Of a stretch of DNA of 64,000 nt, positions 44,384-52,835 are shown piece by piece. The notes under the pieces are model-generated. The model ran no database searches. It was given only the letters and a program-made list of their open reading frames with translations, and was not told the DNA's origin. The position numbers and the translations under genes are program-made. This DNA is from Paenibacillus hamazuiensis (GTDB lineage: Bacteria; Bacillota; Bacilli; Paenibacillales; NBRC-103111), in the NCBI RefSeq assembly GCF_023276405.1, contig NZ_JALRMO010000001.1, positions 2,294,001 to 2,358,000 of the forward strand, written 5' to 3'. Position 1 is the first letter of the stretch; the number at the start of each line of letters is the position of its first letter.

Positions 44384-45025
44384 CTATTCATGAACGAATT
44401 GAACGGGGGATAAGGAAGGGGACAGCTTTCGAAACACGTAGCCTCTTTTTTTGAGAAGCATGAGGATGTCCGGAAGAATGGCTGCCGTCTCCTTCTGATC
44501 GTGCAACAATATAACCGGACTTACCTTAAGCTTGCCGAGACGGTTCACTTTCTTTCCGATTAACTCGATGGAGTAACGGTTTTTATATTTCCAATCCAGA
44601 CTGTCGACATTCCAATCCCACATTCGATACCCTGCCGACTTCAAAGCTTTCAAATACGATCGCTTCAGATAAGGAGAACTTCCGTACGGCACCCGTATTA
44701 AAACGGTATCTTTGCCGGTAATCCGCCGCAAGGTTTGCCGTGTCCGCTTCATTTCTTGAACGACGGAGCGCTTCGAAGCGTAAAACCGGCTGACTTGATG
44801 CGTAACTCCATGCAATCCGACCGCATGCCCTGCGCGGATCATCCTTTTTACCGTTCGGGGGTAACGTCGCATATTAGGTTCCAACATGAAAAATGTAGCT
44901 ACCGCCTTATAATCGGCCAGTATCCGTAAAATTTGGTCCGTAGCATCGTTCGGTCCGTCATCGAAAGTAAGATAGGCCGACTTTGGATAGGGAACCGCAC
45001 GTTTGAATTCCTTTTTATTTTCCAT
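44384..45025 (-). CDS. Polysaccharide deacetylase without visible signal peptide
   Basis: 213 residues. Motif 1 SAYLTFDDGPNDATD with the catalytic Asp pair; motif 2 VGLHGVTHQVSR with two metal histidines; motif 3 LIRVPYGSSPYLKRS; motif 5 PVILLHDQKET. The N-terminus (MENKKEFKRAVPYPK) has no signal peptide or membrane helix, unlike most secreted deacetylases, so it may act in the cytoplasm or use another export route. GGAGG precedes the ATG at 45025. It is divergent from the glycosyltransferase gene. A second deacetylase with a lipobox is at 33954. Confidence 0.85.
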   Translation of the reverse strand: MENKKEFKRAVPYPKSAYLTFDDGPNDATDQILRILADYKAVATFFMLEPNMRRYPRTVKRMIRAGHAVGLHGVTHQVSRFYASKRSVVQEMKRTRQTLRRITGKDTVLIRVPYGSSPYLKRSYLKALKSAGYRMWDWNVDSLDWKYKNRYSIELIGKKVNRLGKLKVSPVILLHDQKETAAILPDILMLLKKRGYVFRKLSPSLSPVQFVHE

Positions 45026-45150
45026 ACATTGCCTCCGTCGATTTCCGCTCATTCTCACCGGCAAAACGCCGTTGCATTACTTTATTCTCAACGTAAACAT
45101 AAAGTGATAAATGGGGAGATATATGGGAGCTGCAGAAGGAGGCTGTATAC

Positions 45151-45873
45151 GTGCCTGCGAACAAAAGTTTCAAATACGCCGCGAAGGGCGTTTCGATCAT
45201 TACTTGCACCAAAAGAGCCGAATACATCCATAATTTGTTTGCCAACTATGCCCGGCAAAGATGGAGCAGGAAAGAGCTGATTGTCATTATCAATAATGAT
45301 CGTATAAAAATCGACCCCTACCGGGAGATGGCCCGAAAATACAAAAATGTATCCGTATACCGCCTGCCGGGAAAAGTTACGCTGGGCAGCTGTATGAACT
45401 TCGGCGTCGCGAAAGCGAAATATGGCTATATAGCCAAATTCGATGACGACGATTTTTACTCCCCCAGGTATTTGCCCGAATCGATTCGTTTGATGAGAAG
45501 GAAAAAGGCGGATCTGATCGGAAAGAGAGCCCATTATGTATGGCTTAGCGGCAACAGGGTGCTGATATTGAGGTTTCCGAGGGAGGAGCATAAATTTGTG
45601 AAAATACTTCCCGGAGCCACCCTCATCTTTAAAAAATCGGTTTGCAATCGTGTGAGATTCCATAATGTCAACGTTGGTGAGGATGACCAGTTTTGCCGGG
45701 ACAGCAAAGCTAAAGGTTATAAAATATATTCCGGAGGCAGATTTAACTTCGCCGCGTTTCGCAGGAAACACTCCAGGAACCATACATGGATCATTTCCGA
45801 GAAAACGCTGCTAAGCAGCGATGTCAGAGTGGTGCGCGGGGTCAAAAATTACAAAAGATATGTGACCAGATAA
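45151..45873 (+). CDS. Family 2 glycosyltransferase
   Basis: 240 residues, GT-A fold. VSIITCTKRAEYIHNLFANY is the nucleotide-binding N-terminus, and KFDDDDFYSPRYLPESIRLM holds the DxD-like metal site (AKFDDDDFYSP). GEDDQFCRDSKAKGYKI contains the conserved ED catalytic-base region. It has no membrane segments and is short, so it probably transfers one sugar onto a surface polymer or protein. The start is GTG with AAGGAGG upstream. The neighbours handle extracellular amino-sugar polymers. Confidence 0.82.
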   Translation: MPANKSFKYAAKGVSIITCTKRAEYIHNLFANYARQRWSRKELIVIINNDRIKIDPYREMARKYKNVSVYRLPGKVTLGSCMNFGVAKAKYGYIAKFDDDDFYSPRYLPESIRLMRRKKADLIGKRAHYVWLSGNRVLILRFPREEHKFVKILPGATLIFKKSVCNRVRFHNVNVGEDDQFCRDSKAKGYKIYSGGRFNFAAFRRKHSRNHTWIISEKTLLSSDVRVVRGVKNYKRYVTR

Positions 45874-45915
45874 AACGGAAGATTACCTTCCGGGCGAGGT
45901 AATCTTCCGTTTCTT
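45873..45915. terminator. Bidirectional terminator between glycosyltransferase and chitosanase genes
   Basis: AACGGAAGATTACCT pairs perfectly with AGGTAATCTTCCGTT around an 8-base loop, with A and T residues on the flanks. Confidence 0.85.
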
Positions 45916-46761
45916 CTACGGTATCGTTACATTGTAATCTCTCGTACGGATTCGAATGGGGCCGTCCAGCCGGTAATTGCCTTTGGCTGCGATATACTTG
46001 AACACATCGACGCGGCCGACCGACTGCGCCCATACGTCCTGCGAGCTGCGGTCAGCCGGGTGCTGAAGATCCGCCCTGCGTACGTCCAAAAATTTGGCCA
46101 GCCATTTTTTTTCGTCAATCCCTTGTTTGGGAGAACCTCCCATAGCTTGGTTCGTCCGGTTGATTAAGGAGCGCAGCCCATCGGGATCGTCGCCGTCGCC
46201 ATGCTGGATAATCGTATCGTAAATGACGGCCCGGGCGAGAGGGGTTGCAAGATTCAAATTGTTCGAATACCGTTCCGATGGTTTATAGTACATGTCGTCA
46301 ACCACCCGATCCTGAACGGAACGGAACACGGCATTGTTCCCAAGACTGCTCCAATCGCGAATAAAGCCGCTTAGACGCGAGACGTCGTCCTTATTTCGCG
46401 CCGTGAGCAATCTTTTTAATTCCGGCAAATATTTGGCAAGTTTGTTGCCGGGCACCTCATCGGTATACAGCTTGACGACTTCGTAGGCGTCTCCGGTTCC
46501 CGTTGTGAAACCGGCACGCCCGCATGTGATGCCTCTGCCGTCATGCAGCCGTTCCGCATATCCGTACTGTAGCACCAGCGTGCCGTTTTCAAACAAACTG
46601 ATAAGCTGCTCGGCGCGCCGTTTTTGGTTTGCATTCAAGCCTGCGGAAAGGACGGAGATTTGGCCGGCATTGTCCGTTTTTGCCGTCTCTTCGGGAACGG
46701 TTTTCGTACAGCCGGAAAGAAACAGCATTGTCAGCAGCAACATAACAAGTACAGATTTCAT
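45916..46761 (-). CDS. csn: GH46 chitosanase lipoprotein
   Basis: 281 residues. Signal with lipobox LSGC (about 15-18). The GH46 domain starts near residue 40 (GLNANQKRRAEQLISLFENG). By alignment with Streptomyces N174 chitosanase, Glu58 (in FENGT) is the acid and Asp74 (in ERLHDGRGITCGRAGF) the base. TGTGDAYEVVKLYTDEVPGN is also conserved. The enzyme cuts beta-1,4 glucosamine polymers. As a lipoprotein it should stay on the cell surface, whereas most chitosanases are secreted freely. GAAGGAG precedes the ATG at 46761. Confidence 0.92.
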   Translation of the reverse strand: MKSVLVMLLLTMLFLSGCTKTVPEETAKTDNAGQISVLSAGLNANQKRRAEQLISLFENGTLVLQYGYAERLHDGRGITCGRAGFTTGTGDAYEVVKLYTDEVPGNKLAKYLPELKRLLTARNKDDVSRLSGFIRDWSSLGNNAVFRSVQDRVVDDMYYKPSERYSNNLNLATPLARAVIYDTIIQHGDGDDPDGLRSLINRTNQAMGGSPKQGIDEKKWLAKFLDVRRADLQHPADRSSQDVWAQSVGRVDVFKYIAAKGNYRLDGPIRIRTRDYNVTIP

Positions 46762-46841
46762 AACCACTCCTTCGGGTTCATTATGCTTGGGTCGGTAGTT
46801 GGCGGCGATATTTATCATTTCCTGAATAGGCAAACTCATCC

Positions 46842-46865
46842 GGCTGCTTCGGCAGCTTTTTTTAA
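46842..46865 (+). terminator. Orphan intrinsic terminator on the plus strand
   Basis: GCTGC-TTCG-GCAGC with a UUCG tetraloop is followed by TTTTTTT. No plus-strand gene precedes it; it lies in the region upstream of the minus-strand chitosanase gene. Confidence 0.65.
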
Positions 46866-46977
46866 TTTATGTAAGACGATTCAATAGAGCTTTTCCGCGT
46901 TGTCATAAATAGGTAAACTATGAATATATCATAATAGTGAGAGAAAAATATGAGAGGAAGATAGAGGAGGTTTCCCT

Positions 46978-47787
46978 ATGATCGTTTACCGGGCGACGTA
47001 TCAGCTCACCATTAACCGCAAGCTGTACTCGCTGCTGCTGCTTGCTTCGTTTCTGTTCGGGTTCGGGATGGCCATCAAGCTGTATGGGCCTCAGGACAAG
47101 CCGTATGCACTGCCTTATACATACGAAAAGCTGACGGCTCCGGGCCGGATCGTGCTGCATACGATTCGCACCACACCGGACAATATTACGTTAAAGGCGA
47201 TCGACTCCAACGTCACGGAAACCGGGCAATACGGCATCAACGGCGGCTTTTTCTGGGAAGGATACCTGCTCAGCATCGCGGTGATGGGAGACCAGCCGCT
47301 GAAGGGCAAGCAGGGCGATTACGGCTCCGGATGGTACAATATCGATTATCGTAAAGGAACGCTGGTTTGGGACGATGCTGCGAAGCAGTTTTCGGTGCAG
47401 GTCGTCCAGTCGGCGGACGAGCTGAAGGTGACGGACCGATCTCGCTTTTGGGCGCAGGGGGGAGTGAGCATGTCGCTGACCCGCGATGAGTTATGGGTCG
47501 ATGAAGCGCTGGCCGAAGATATGCCGGCGTTCGACGAGAAGCGGCTGCGCTCCGCGGTTGTGTATGACCGGGAAGGATACGTCTACATGATTGTTTCGGA
47601 AACGAAGTGTACGGTGGAGGAATTTCGCAAAGCCATCCGGCAAACGGTGGCGCCCGGCCATCTGATCGACGGCGTATTTCTCGACGGGGACGGCTCGTCC
47701 CAGCTGCTTTGCCGGGAAGCGGAGCTCAAGGGAGATACGCGGCAGGTATACCAGATGATGGCGCTCAAAAATACGAATCCGCTGTGA
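46978..47787 (+). CDS. Phosphodiester glycosidase-family (NAGPA-like) membrane protein
   Basis: 269 residues. An N-terminal membrane helix (KLYSLLLLASFLFGFGMAI) anchors the domain outside. Motifs GINGGFFWEGYLLSIAV and DGVFLDGDGSSQLLC are characteristic of the phosphodiester glycosidase domain (as in NAGPA, which uncovers GlcNAc-1-phosphodiesters). It may act on teichoic acids or exopolysaccharide. GGAGG lies nine bases before the ATG. Next to chitosanase and glycosyltransferase genes, but separately transcribed. Confidence 0.85.
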   Translation: MIVYRATYQLTINRKLYSLLLLASFLFGFGMAIKLYGPQDKPYALPYTYEKLTAPGRIVLHTIRTTPDNITLKAIDSNVTETGQYGINGGFFWEGYLLSIAVMGDQPLKGKQGDYGSGWYNIDYRKGTLVWDDAAKQFSVQVVQSADELKVTDRSRFWAQGGVSMSLTRDELWVDEALAEDMPAFDEKRLRSAVVYDREGYVYMIVSETKCTVEEFRKAIRQTVAPGHLIDGVFLDGDGSSQLLCREAELKGDTRQVYQMMALKNTNPL

Positions 47788-47815
47788 CTACCATTCGCGA
47801 AATCGGCGGAAAAAC

Positions 47816-47868
47816 GGCAAGGACATGAACGAAGCAGCGGGGAGCTGCCGTCATGTCCTTGTTTCGTT
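47816..47868 (+). terminator. Terminator of the phosphodiester glycosidase gene
   Basis: CAAGGACATGA pairs with TCATGTCCTTG around a GC-rich inner part, followed by TTTCGTTT. Confidence 0.75.
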
Positions 47869-47874
47869 TGCCTT

Positions 47875-48327
47875 TTATACTGCTGCCAAATATCCGTTTG
47901 CTTCGAACAGTCCGATATCCCATTGAATATCGAAATCTTGGACCCGCAAAAAGACGTTTTCCGCTCCAACCGTAATGACGATGGCGGGTATGTCGTTAAA
48001 TGCCCGGAGACTGAGCTTGCGCCTTCGCAGCTCGCCGGTCGTTTCTTCGTCTGCCTCCATGTACACTTCGAGTCCGATTTTGCCTTTGACGCTAAACCGG
48101 TTGCAGATTTCCGTAGGCTCGGCGTAATACCATTTCACTCCGCTTATTTTGCTGACATACACGCGGTGTTCCCTTCCATCTTCATCCAGCAAGATCAAAC
48201 GAGACAACTCCATGTTTTTCTCGTGACATTGATGGTGCGCCATTTCCAGAGCGGCCGATTTCCGGTTGGCTTCGATGAGCTGAGTTACGGTAAATTTGAT
48301 GCTTCCGTGTACATAACGATTCGTCAT
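47875..48327 (-). CDS. Hypothetical protein, 150 residues
   Basis: Not recognised. The chosen ATG at 48327 (MTNRYVHGSIKFTVTQLIE) has GGGGAG about eleven bases upstream. The sequence is soluble, beta-rich at the N-terminus, with HHQCHEKNMELSRLILLDED and VKGKIGLEVYMEADEETTGE. A longer start at 48447, overlapping the uracil permease stop codon as TAATG, is possible but adds an atypical hydrophobic and aromatic N-terminus. It lies downstream of the permease gene on the same strand. Confidence 0.5.
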   Translation of the reverse strand: MTNRYVHGSIKFTVTQLIEANRKSAALEMAHHQCHEKNMELSRLILLDEDGREHRVYVSKISGVKWYYAEPTEICNRFSVKGKIGLEVYMEADEETTGELRRRKLSLRAFNDIPAIVITVGAENVFLRVQDFDIQWDIGLFEANGYLAAV

Positions 48328-48446
48328 TCGATATTGGACTCCCCATTCAACAGAAATTTGGTGACAAAAATAATTGTAAATGAATGGGAGCAAGAAGTCT
48401 GTCATAATACAGGGAGGGAAATACCGTTCTTTTTGTCGAAAAAGCA

Positions 48447-49727
48447 TTATTCGTTAGACAGACCGAGTACATCCAGCAGCTTGAAAAACAAGCTGAGCAA
48501 AATGGCGATGACGGTGGCCAGCGCCATGCCTTTCAGCGACAGCGGACCGATCGTAACGGAGGTCCCGCTGATGCCGATGACGAGGACCACCGTCGTCAAA
48601 ATGAGGTTTGACGCCCGCGAATAGTCGACCTTCGTTTCCACAAGCATCCGGATGCCCGACGCGGCGATGACGCCGAACAAGAGCAGCGATACGCCGCCCA
48701 TGACCGGAGACGGGATCGTAGAGATAAGTGCGGCGAGCTTGGCGAAAAAGGACAGCACGATCGCTATGACCGCAGCGCCGCCGATTACCCAGACCGAGTA
48801 GACGCGGGTGATCGCCATCACGCCGATATTTTCGCCGTAGGTCGTGTTCGGCGTCGATCCGGCAAAGCCGGAGATGATCGTGGAGATGCCGTTGCCGAGC
48901 AGGGAGCGGCTGAGGCCCGGATCTTTGGACAGATCGCGGCCGACGATATTGCTCGTTACGATAAGATGGCCGATATGCTCCGCAATGACGACAAGCGCAG
49001 CGGGCGCGATGACGGCGATCGCGCTCCATTCGAAAGACGGCGCGTAGAAGGTGGGACGCGCGATCCAGGGTGCGCTTGCGACCGCATCGAACCGGACGTA
49101 ACCCATCGCATAGGCGAGAGCGTAGCCGGCTACGATCCCGACGAGAATCGGGATGATTTTCAGAAAGCCGCGGAAAACGACGGAGCCGACGATCGTCACG
49201 AGCAGCGTTACCGTGGAAATCGTGATGACGCCGGCATCCGGCGTCCAGTTCGCCGGAGCCCCCGACGAAGGGCGGATATAACCGGCCATTTCAGCGGCGA
49301 CGGGCACGAGCTCGAGTCCGATAACTGCGACGATCGCCCCCATCGCGGCGGGCGGAAATACGACGTCGATCCAGCGTGTGCCGACCGCCCGGATCAGCAG
49401 CGCAACGGCGGTAAAGATCAGCCCGGCGACGATAAAACCTCCCAGAGCGGCGTTGTATCTGCCGCCGGCGCTGCCGCCGAGCACGACGAACACCGGAGAC
49501 AGAAAGGCGAAGCTGGAGCCGAGGTATGCCGGTATTTTGCCTTTGCAAATCAGCAAATAAAGCAGGGTGCCGATGCCGTTCATGAGCAGGACGGTTGCCG
49601 GGTCGACTTTGAACAGCACCGGCACGAGCACGGTGGAGCCGAACATCGCAAACAGATGCTGCACACTGAGAGGCAAGCTTTGCAGCAGCGGCGGACGTTC
49701 GTCCACTTGAAGAGCGCGTGGTTTCAT
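48447..49727 (-). CDS. uraA: Uracil permease (NCS2 nucleobase:cation symporter)
   Basis: 426-residue membrane protein with about 12-14 hydrophobic helices. Conserved elements include QHLFAMFGSTVLVPVLF at the N-terminus, the GSSFAFLSP segment in helix 3, and EHIGHLIVTSNIVGRD with the transport glutamate, as well as GFAGSTPNTTYGENIGVMA. These match UraA/PyrP. The ATG at 49727 has AAAAGGAG upstream; earlier ATGs at 49790 and 49748 do not. No PyrR-type attenuator was recognised upstream. Confidence 0.92.
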   Translation of the reverse strand: MKPRALQVDERPPLLQSLPLSVQHLFAMFGSTVLVPVLFKVDPATVLLMNGIGTLLYLLICKGKIPAYLGSSFAFLSPVFVVLGGSAGGRYNAALGGFIVAGLIFTAVALLIRAVGTRWIDVVFPPAAMGAIVAVIGLELVPVAAEMAGYIRPSSGAPANWTPDAGVITISTVTLLVTIVGSVVFRGFLKIIPILVGIVAGYALAYAMGYVRFDAVASAPWIARPTFYAPSFEWSAIAVIAPAALVVIAEHIGHLIVTSNIVGRDLSKDPGLSRSLLGNGISTIISGFAGSTPNTTYGENIGVMAITRVYSVWVIGGAAVIAIVLSFFAKLAALISTIPSPVMGGVSLLLFGVIAASGIRMLVETKVDYSRASNLILTTVVLVIGISGTSVTIGPLSLKGMALATVIAILLSLFFKLLDVLGLSNE

Positions 49728-49923
49728 GGGGGAATTCTCCTTTTCCATCGTATGTAATTCGACAAAATAAGCCATTGACCATATTACCAAATAATTTCTG
49801 GCGCGAAAAGGAGATCCGTGAAAAAAGCCGCTTCAAAACTGTACGGGCAGGAAGATCAGTGGTAATATAGGTTAGACATAGGTTTTGCCGCAGCATTATA
49901 CGACCTTAAGGGAGGGAAACGCC

Positions 49924-50322
49924 GTGAACCGCGATTTTATCCAAATAAAAACGCTCGAAGGCGATTTGAAAATATCCCATAAAAAATACGATTTCGGTCT
50001 TACCGTGTCGACCCGGGAAATGGTTTTGCAAAAGCCGCATGTCAATTATCATATCAGGCTTGAGGATATATTCAGCGTCGTTCCGTTCGATCCGCCAGCG
50101 GCAAGAGGCATTTCGCAGCTTCAAACGTATTACGGCAGCGATTTCGCGCATTTTGGCGGACCCGGCAGTCCGCTCTTTAAAGTGTTTGCCCAAAAGGCGA
50201 CGATTCATAACCGCAGCGGCATTTTTCCGATGGGGCCGACGGAGTTTGTCATGCCGATCCATCCGGACCTGCTTGCGGCGATTTCCCGCTATGGAGGAAT
50301 GGGCGCGATTGCGACCGAGTAA
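49924..50322 (+). CDS. Hypothetical protein, 132 residues
   Basis: Not recognised. The GTG at 49924 has GGGAGG eight bases upstream. Predicted mostly beta, with KISHKKYDFGLTVSTREMVL and GPTEFVMPIHPDLLAAISRY. No signal peptide. It resembles small Bacillales cytoplasmic proteins of unknown function in size and composition only. A strong terminator follows. Confidence 0.6.
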   Translation: MNRDFIQIKTLEGDLKISHKKYDFGLTVSTREMVLQKPHVNYHIRLEDIFSVVPFDPPAARGISQLQTYYGSDFAHFGGPGSPLFKVFAQKATIHNRSGIFPMGPTEFVMPIHPDLLAAISRYGGMGAIATE

Positions 50323-50368
50323 ACGACGCGCAATCCATCTTAAGCGAACATCATCAAGTAATGACGTT

Positions 50369-50417
50369 AAGCCGGCAATCCGCCAGGAACAAAAGTTCCG
50401 GGTTGCCGGCTTTTACA
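50369..50417 (+). terminator. Terminator before the amino-sugar operon
   Basis: AAGCCGGCAA-CCG pairs with CGG-TTGCCGGCTTTT around an inner GGAAC/GTTCC helix. Confidence 0.85.
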
Positions 50418-50440
50418 TCATTTACTTGAAACAATATTTC

Positions 50441-50477
50441 AAAATAGTATTTACAAAATGTAATAATATTTTATAAT
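50441..50477 (+). promoter_or_regulatory. Promoter and RpiR-type operator of the MurNAc/GlcNAc operon
   Basis: TTTACA (50450-50455) and TATAAT (50472-50477), spacer 16. An inverted repeat, AAAATAGTATTTACA (50441-50455) and TGTAATAATATTTT (50459-50472), covers the promoter from upstream of the -35 to the -10. The arm read as TGTAAATAnTATTTT recurs ahead of the second RpiR operon at 62175-62221. Confidence 0.7.
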
Positions 50478-50523
50478 GAAATTGTAAACGTCATTAAACC
50501 ATGATCGCAAAGGATGAGGACCG

Positions 50524-51384
50524 ATGATGAGCGGCGGACTGGTAAGCATCAGGGAAGCGTTAAGCTCCTTGAAGCCGACCGAGCAGAAGGTGGCAAAATA
50601 CATTTTGGAGCATCCCGAGCAGGTGGTGAACGTTTCGGTGCAGCGGCTCGCCGAGCTCGCTCAGGTCAGCGAAGCGACGATCGTGCGGCTTGCCCGTTCG
50701 CTTCATTTAAAGGGCTTTCAGGAGCTGAAGCTGCGCATCGCAGCCGATTTGGCGACGAAGCCGAAGCATGCGGAATCGTCCTACCAGGAAATCCGCATCG
50801 ACGGTTCGATCGATTCGCTGATCGACTCGATATCCCACAATAACATGCAGTCGATCCAGGATACGATGACGGTGCTGTCGTCCGCGGATGCGGCGAGGGC
50901 GATCGAAGCTCTCAGCCAGGCGAGAAAAATCGGCGTGTTCGGTGTCGGCGCATCGGCTGTCATCGCCGAGGATTTCAAGCAGAAGCTGACGCGAATCAAC
51001 CGGTGGTGCGAAACGGCGTTCGATTTCAACTCGGCGGCGACGCTAGCGGCCAACATGACGGAAGAAGATGTCGCCTTCGGCGTATCTTATTCCGGACAGA
51101 CGGAGGATATCATCCAGTCGCTGCAAATCGCCAAGGAAAACGGGGCGCGCATCGTGACGCTGACGAAGTTCGGCAACAATCCGGTTGCGGAAACGGCGGA
51201 TATCCGACTCTTTACGAGTTCGCTCGAAAACAGCATCCGCAGCGGAGCCATGGCTTCGCGGATCGCGCAGCTCAATGTGATCGACATTTTGTACATCGGC
51301 ATCGCAAGCCAAAATTACGAGCAAAGCGTACAGTCGCTGGAGCGCACGAGGAAGGCGGTCAGCTGGGCGAAGCGGAACGGATAG
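50524..51384 (+). CDS. MurR/RpiR-family regulator of the amino-sugar operon
   Basis: 286 residues. N-terminal HTH_6 domain (about 1-77; SSLKPTEQKVAKYILEHPEQ, SEATIVRLARSLHLKGFQEL) and C-terminal SIS domain (about 120-260; RKIGVFGVGASAVIAEDF, FGVSYSGQTEDI). SIS domains of this family bind amino-sugar phosphates such as MurNAc-6-P or GlcNAc-6-P. It heads an operon with transporter, kinase and MurQ genes, so it is probably their repressor. Start is ATG at 50524 or 50527. It is similar to the regulator at 61298. Confidence 0.9.
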   Translation: MMSGGLVSIREALSSLKPTEQKVAKYILEHPEQVVNVSVQRLAELAQVSEATIVRLARSLHLKGFQELKLRIAADLATKPKHAESSYQEIRIDGSIDSLIDSISHNNMQSIQDTMTVLSSADAARAIEALSQARKIGVFGVGASAVIAEDFKQKLTRINRWCETAFDFNSAATLAANMTEEDVAFGVSYSGQTEDIIQSLQIAKENGARIVTLTKFGNNPVAETADIRLFTSSLENSIRSGAMASRIAQLNVIDILYIGIASQNYEQSVQSLERTRKAVSWAKRNG

Positions 51385-51472
51385 CGGCCCCGCTGCTGAA
51401 GACGCGGTACACCGGTTTATACCTCGCCGAGAGGATAAATATACAAAGGGATATATCCGAGGAGGAATTGGC

Positions 51473-52786
51473 ATGAAACGTATGTTCAAATCGTCGATGA
51501 TCGTCGCTGCCGCGGCGGCTCTCAGCCTTGCCGGCTGCAGCCAGTCGGGCGGGCCGAGCCAGGCGGGGGAAACGCCGAAGGATAACGGCGGGCAGAAGAC
51601 CGAGCAGCAGCAGGCAAAGGTCAAGCTGACCATGGGCAGCTGGCGCACCGAAGACCGGGACGCTTACGAGAAAATCATCAAAGAGTTCAACAAGCAAAAT
51701 CCGAACATCGAAATCGCCTTCAACCCGACCAAAAATACGGAATACAACACAGTGCTGAACACGGCGCTGCAGACGGGCAGCGGCCCCGACATCATCCAGC
51801 TCCGCCCTTATGCGGCCGGCATCGCGCTCGCCGACGCCGGATATTTGGAACCGCTTGACGGCGTGAAGGGACTGGATCAGTTCAGCAAGGAAACGCTTTC
51901 CGCGGCGACCGGCAAGGACGGCAAAGTGTACGGCATTCCGACCGTGTTCAGCTCGACGCAAATTTTTTACAATAAGAAGCTGTTCGCCAAATTCGGCATT
52001 CAAGAGCCTAAAACATGGGATGAGCTGCTCAAAGCGGCCGATACGCTCAAGCAAAACAAGATCGCTCCGTTCGCATTCGGCTCCAAAGAAGGCTGGATTT
52101 TGTCGCTGACGCACGGCGCGCTCGGCCCGCAAATTTACGGCGGCACCGATTTCGTGAAAAACATCACCTCCGGCAAAACGAACTTCAAGAGCAAGGAGTT
52201 CACCGATTCGATCGCGATGATGCAGGGGCTCGCCAAATACTTCCCGGACAACTATTCCGGCGTCAGCATGGACGATATGCGCAACATGTTCGTGACCGAG
52301 CAGGCCGGCATGATGGTGATGGGCGACTGGGAGATCGCGGTGATGAAGAAAATGAATCCGGATCTCGACATGGACGTTTTCCCGGTGCCTCCGCAAAAAG
52401 CGGACGGCAAGGCGTCGGTGACCACGTGGGTGGACGGCTCCTATGCGGTCAACGCCAAGTCGGCTCATAAAGCGGAAGCGATGAAGTTCATCGAGTTTAT
52501 GACGACCAAAGAATTCGGCACACTTGTAGCCAACGAGCTGATGAAGCCGAGCACGATTCCCGGCGTAGAGGCAAAGGATCCGCTCGTCACGAAAATTTCG
52601 AAGTACGCGAACAGCATATCGACTCCTTATATGATGGTCGTTCATTTTGCCGCAGGCAATCCGACGACCAAGGCAACGCTGGAAACATCGATGCAGGGCA
52701 TGTATTTGAACAAGCTGACGCCGGAGCAGGTGGCCGACGAAGTGCAGAAGAGCGCGGATTCGTGGTTTAAGCCGGCGGCGAAGTAA
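51473..52786 (+). CDS. Sugar ABC transporter substrate-binding lipoprotein (CUT1)
   Basis: 437 residues with lipobox LAGC (about 17-20). SBP family 1 core: VKLTMGSWRTEDRDAYEKII, NPTKNTEYNTVLNTALQTGS, GPDIIQLRPYAAG and FSSTQIFYNKKLFAKFGIQE. The neighbouring kinase and MurQ genes suggest MurNAc, GlcNAc or their oligomers as cargo. GAGGAGG lies upstream of the ATG. It is the transporter's outer component, with two permeases downstream and no ATPase in the operon. Confidence 0.92.
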   Translation: MKRMFKSSMIVAAAAALSLAGCSQSGGPSQAGETPKDNGGQKTEQQQAKVKLTMGSWRTEDRDAYEKIIKEFNKQNPNIEIAFNPTKNTEYNTVLNTALQTGSGPDIIQLRPYAAGIALADAGYLEPLDGVKGLDQFSKETLSAATGKDGKVYGIPTVFSSTQIFYNKKLFAKFGIQEPKTWDELLKAADTLKQNKIAPFAFGSKEGWILSLTHGALGPQIYGGTDFVKNITSGKTNFKSKEFTDSIAMMQGLAKYFPDNYSGVSMDDMRNMFVTEQAGMMVMGDWEIAVMKKMNPDLDMDVFPVPPQKADGKASVTTWVDGSYAVNAKSAHKAEAMKFIEFMTTKEFGTLVANELMKPSTIPGVEAKDPLVTKISKYANSISTPYMMVVHFAAGNPTTKATLETSMQGMYLNKLTPEQVADEVQKSADSWFKPAAK

Positions 52787-52835
52787 TCCCGACAGGTGCA
52801 AACGTCATTTATTTTGAAAAGGGCGGCGAGGCCAC

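Noticed and set aside
46624-46887. 87-residue plus-strand protein antisense to the chitosanase gene
   Set aside because: No ribosome site, no family resemblance, and it overlaps the real gene's signal-peptide region; the terminator inside it is reported separately.
47875-48447. Longer start for the 150-residue protein at the uracil permease stop (TAATG)
   Set aside because: The added N-terminus is atypical and no ribosome site is evident; kept only as an alternative.
51359-52801. 480-residue open frame antisense to the sugar-binding protein gene
   Set aside because: It mirrors the codon pattern of the real gene; its Arg/His-rich product has no recognisable domain and no ribosome site was found.
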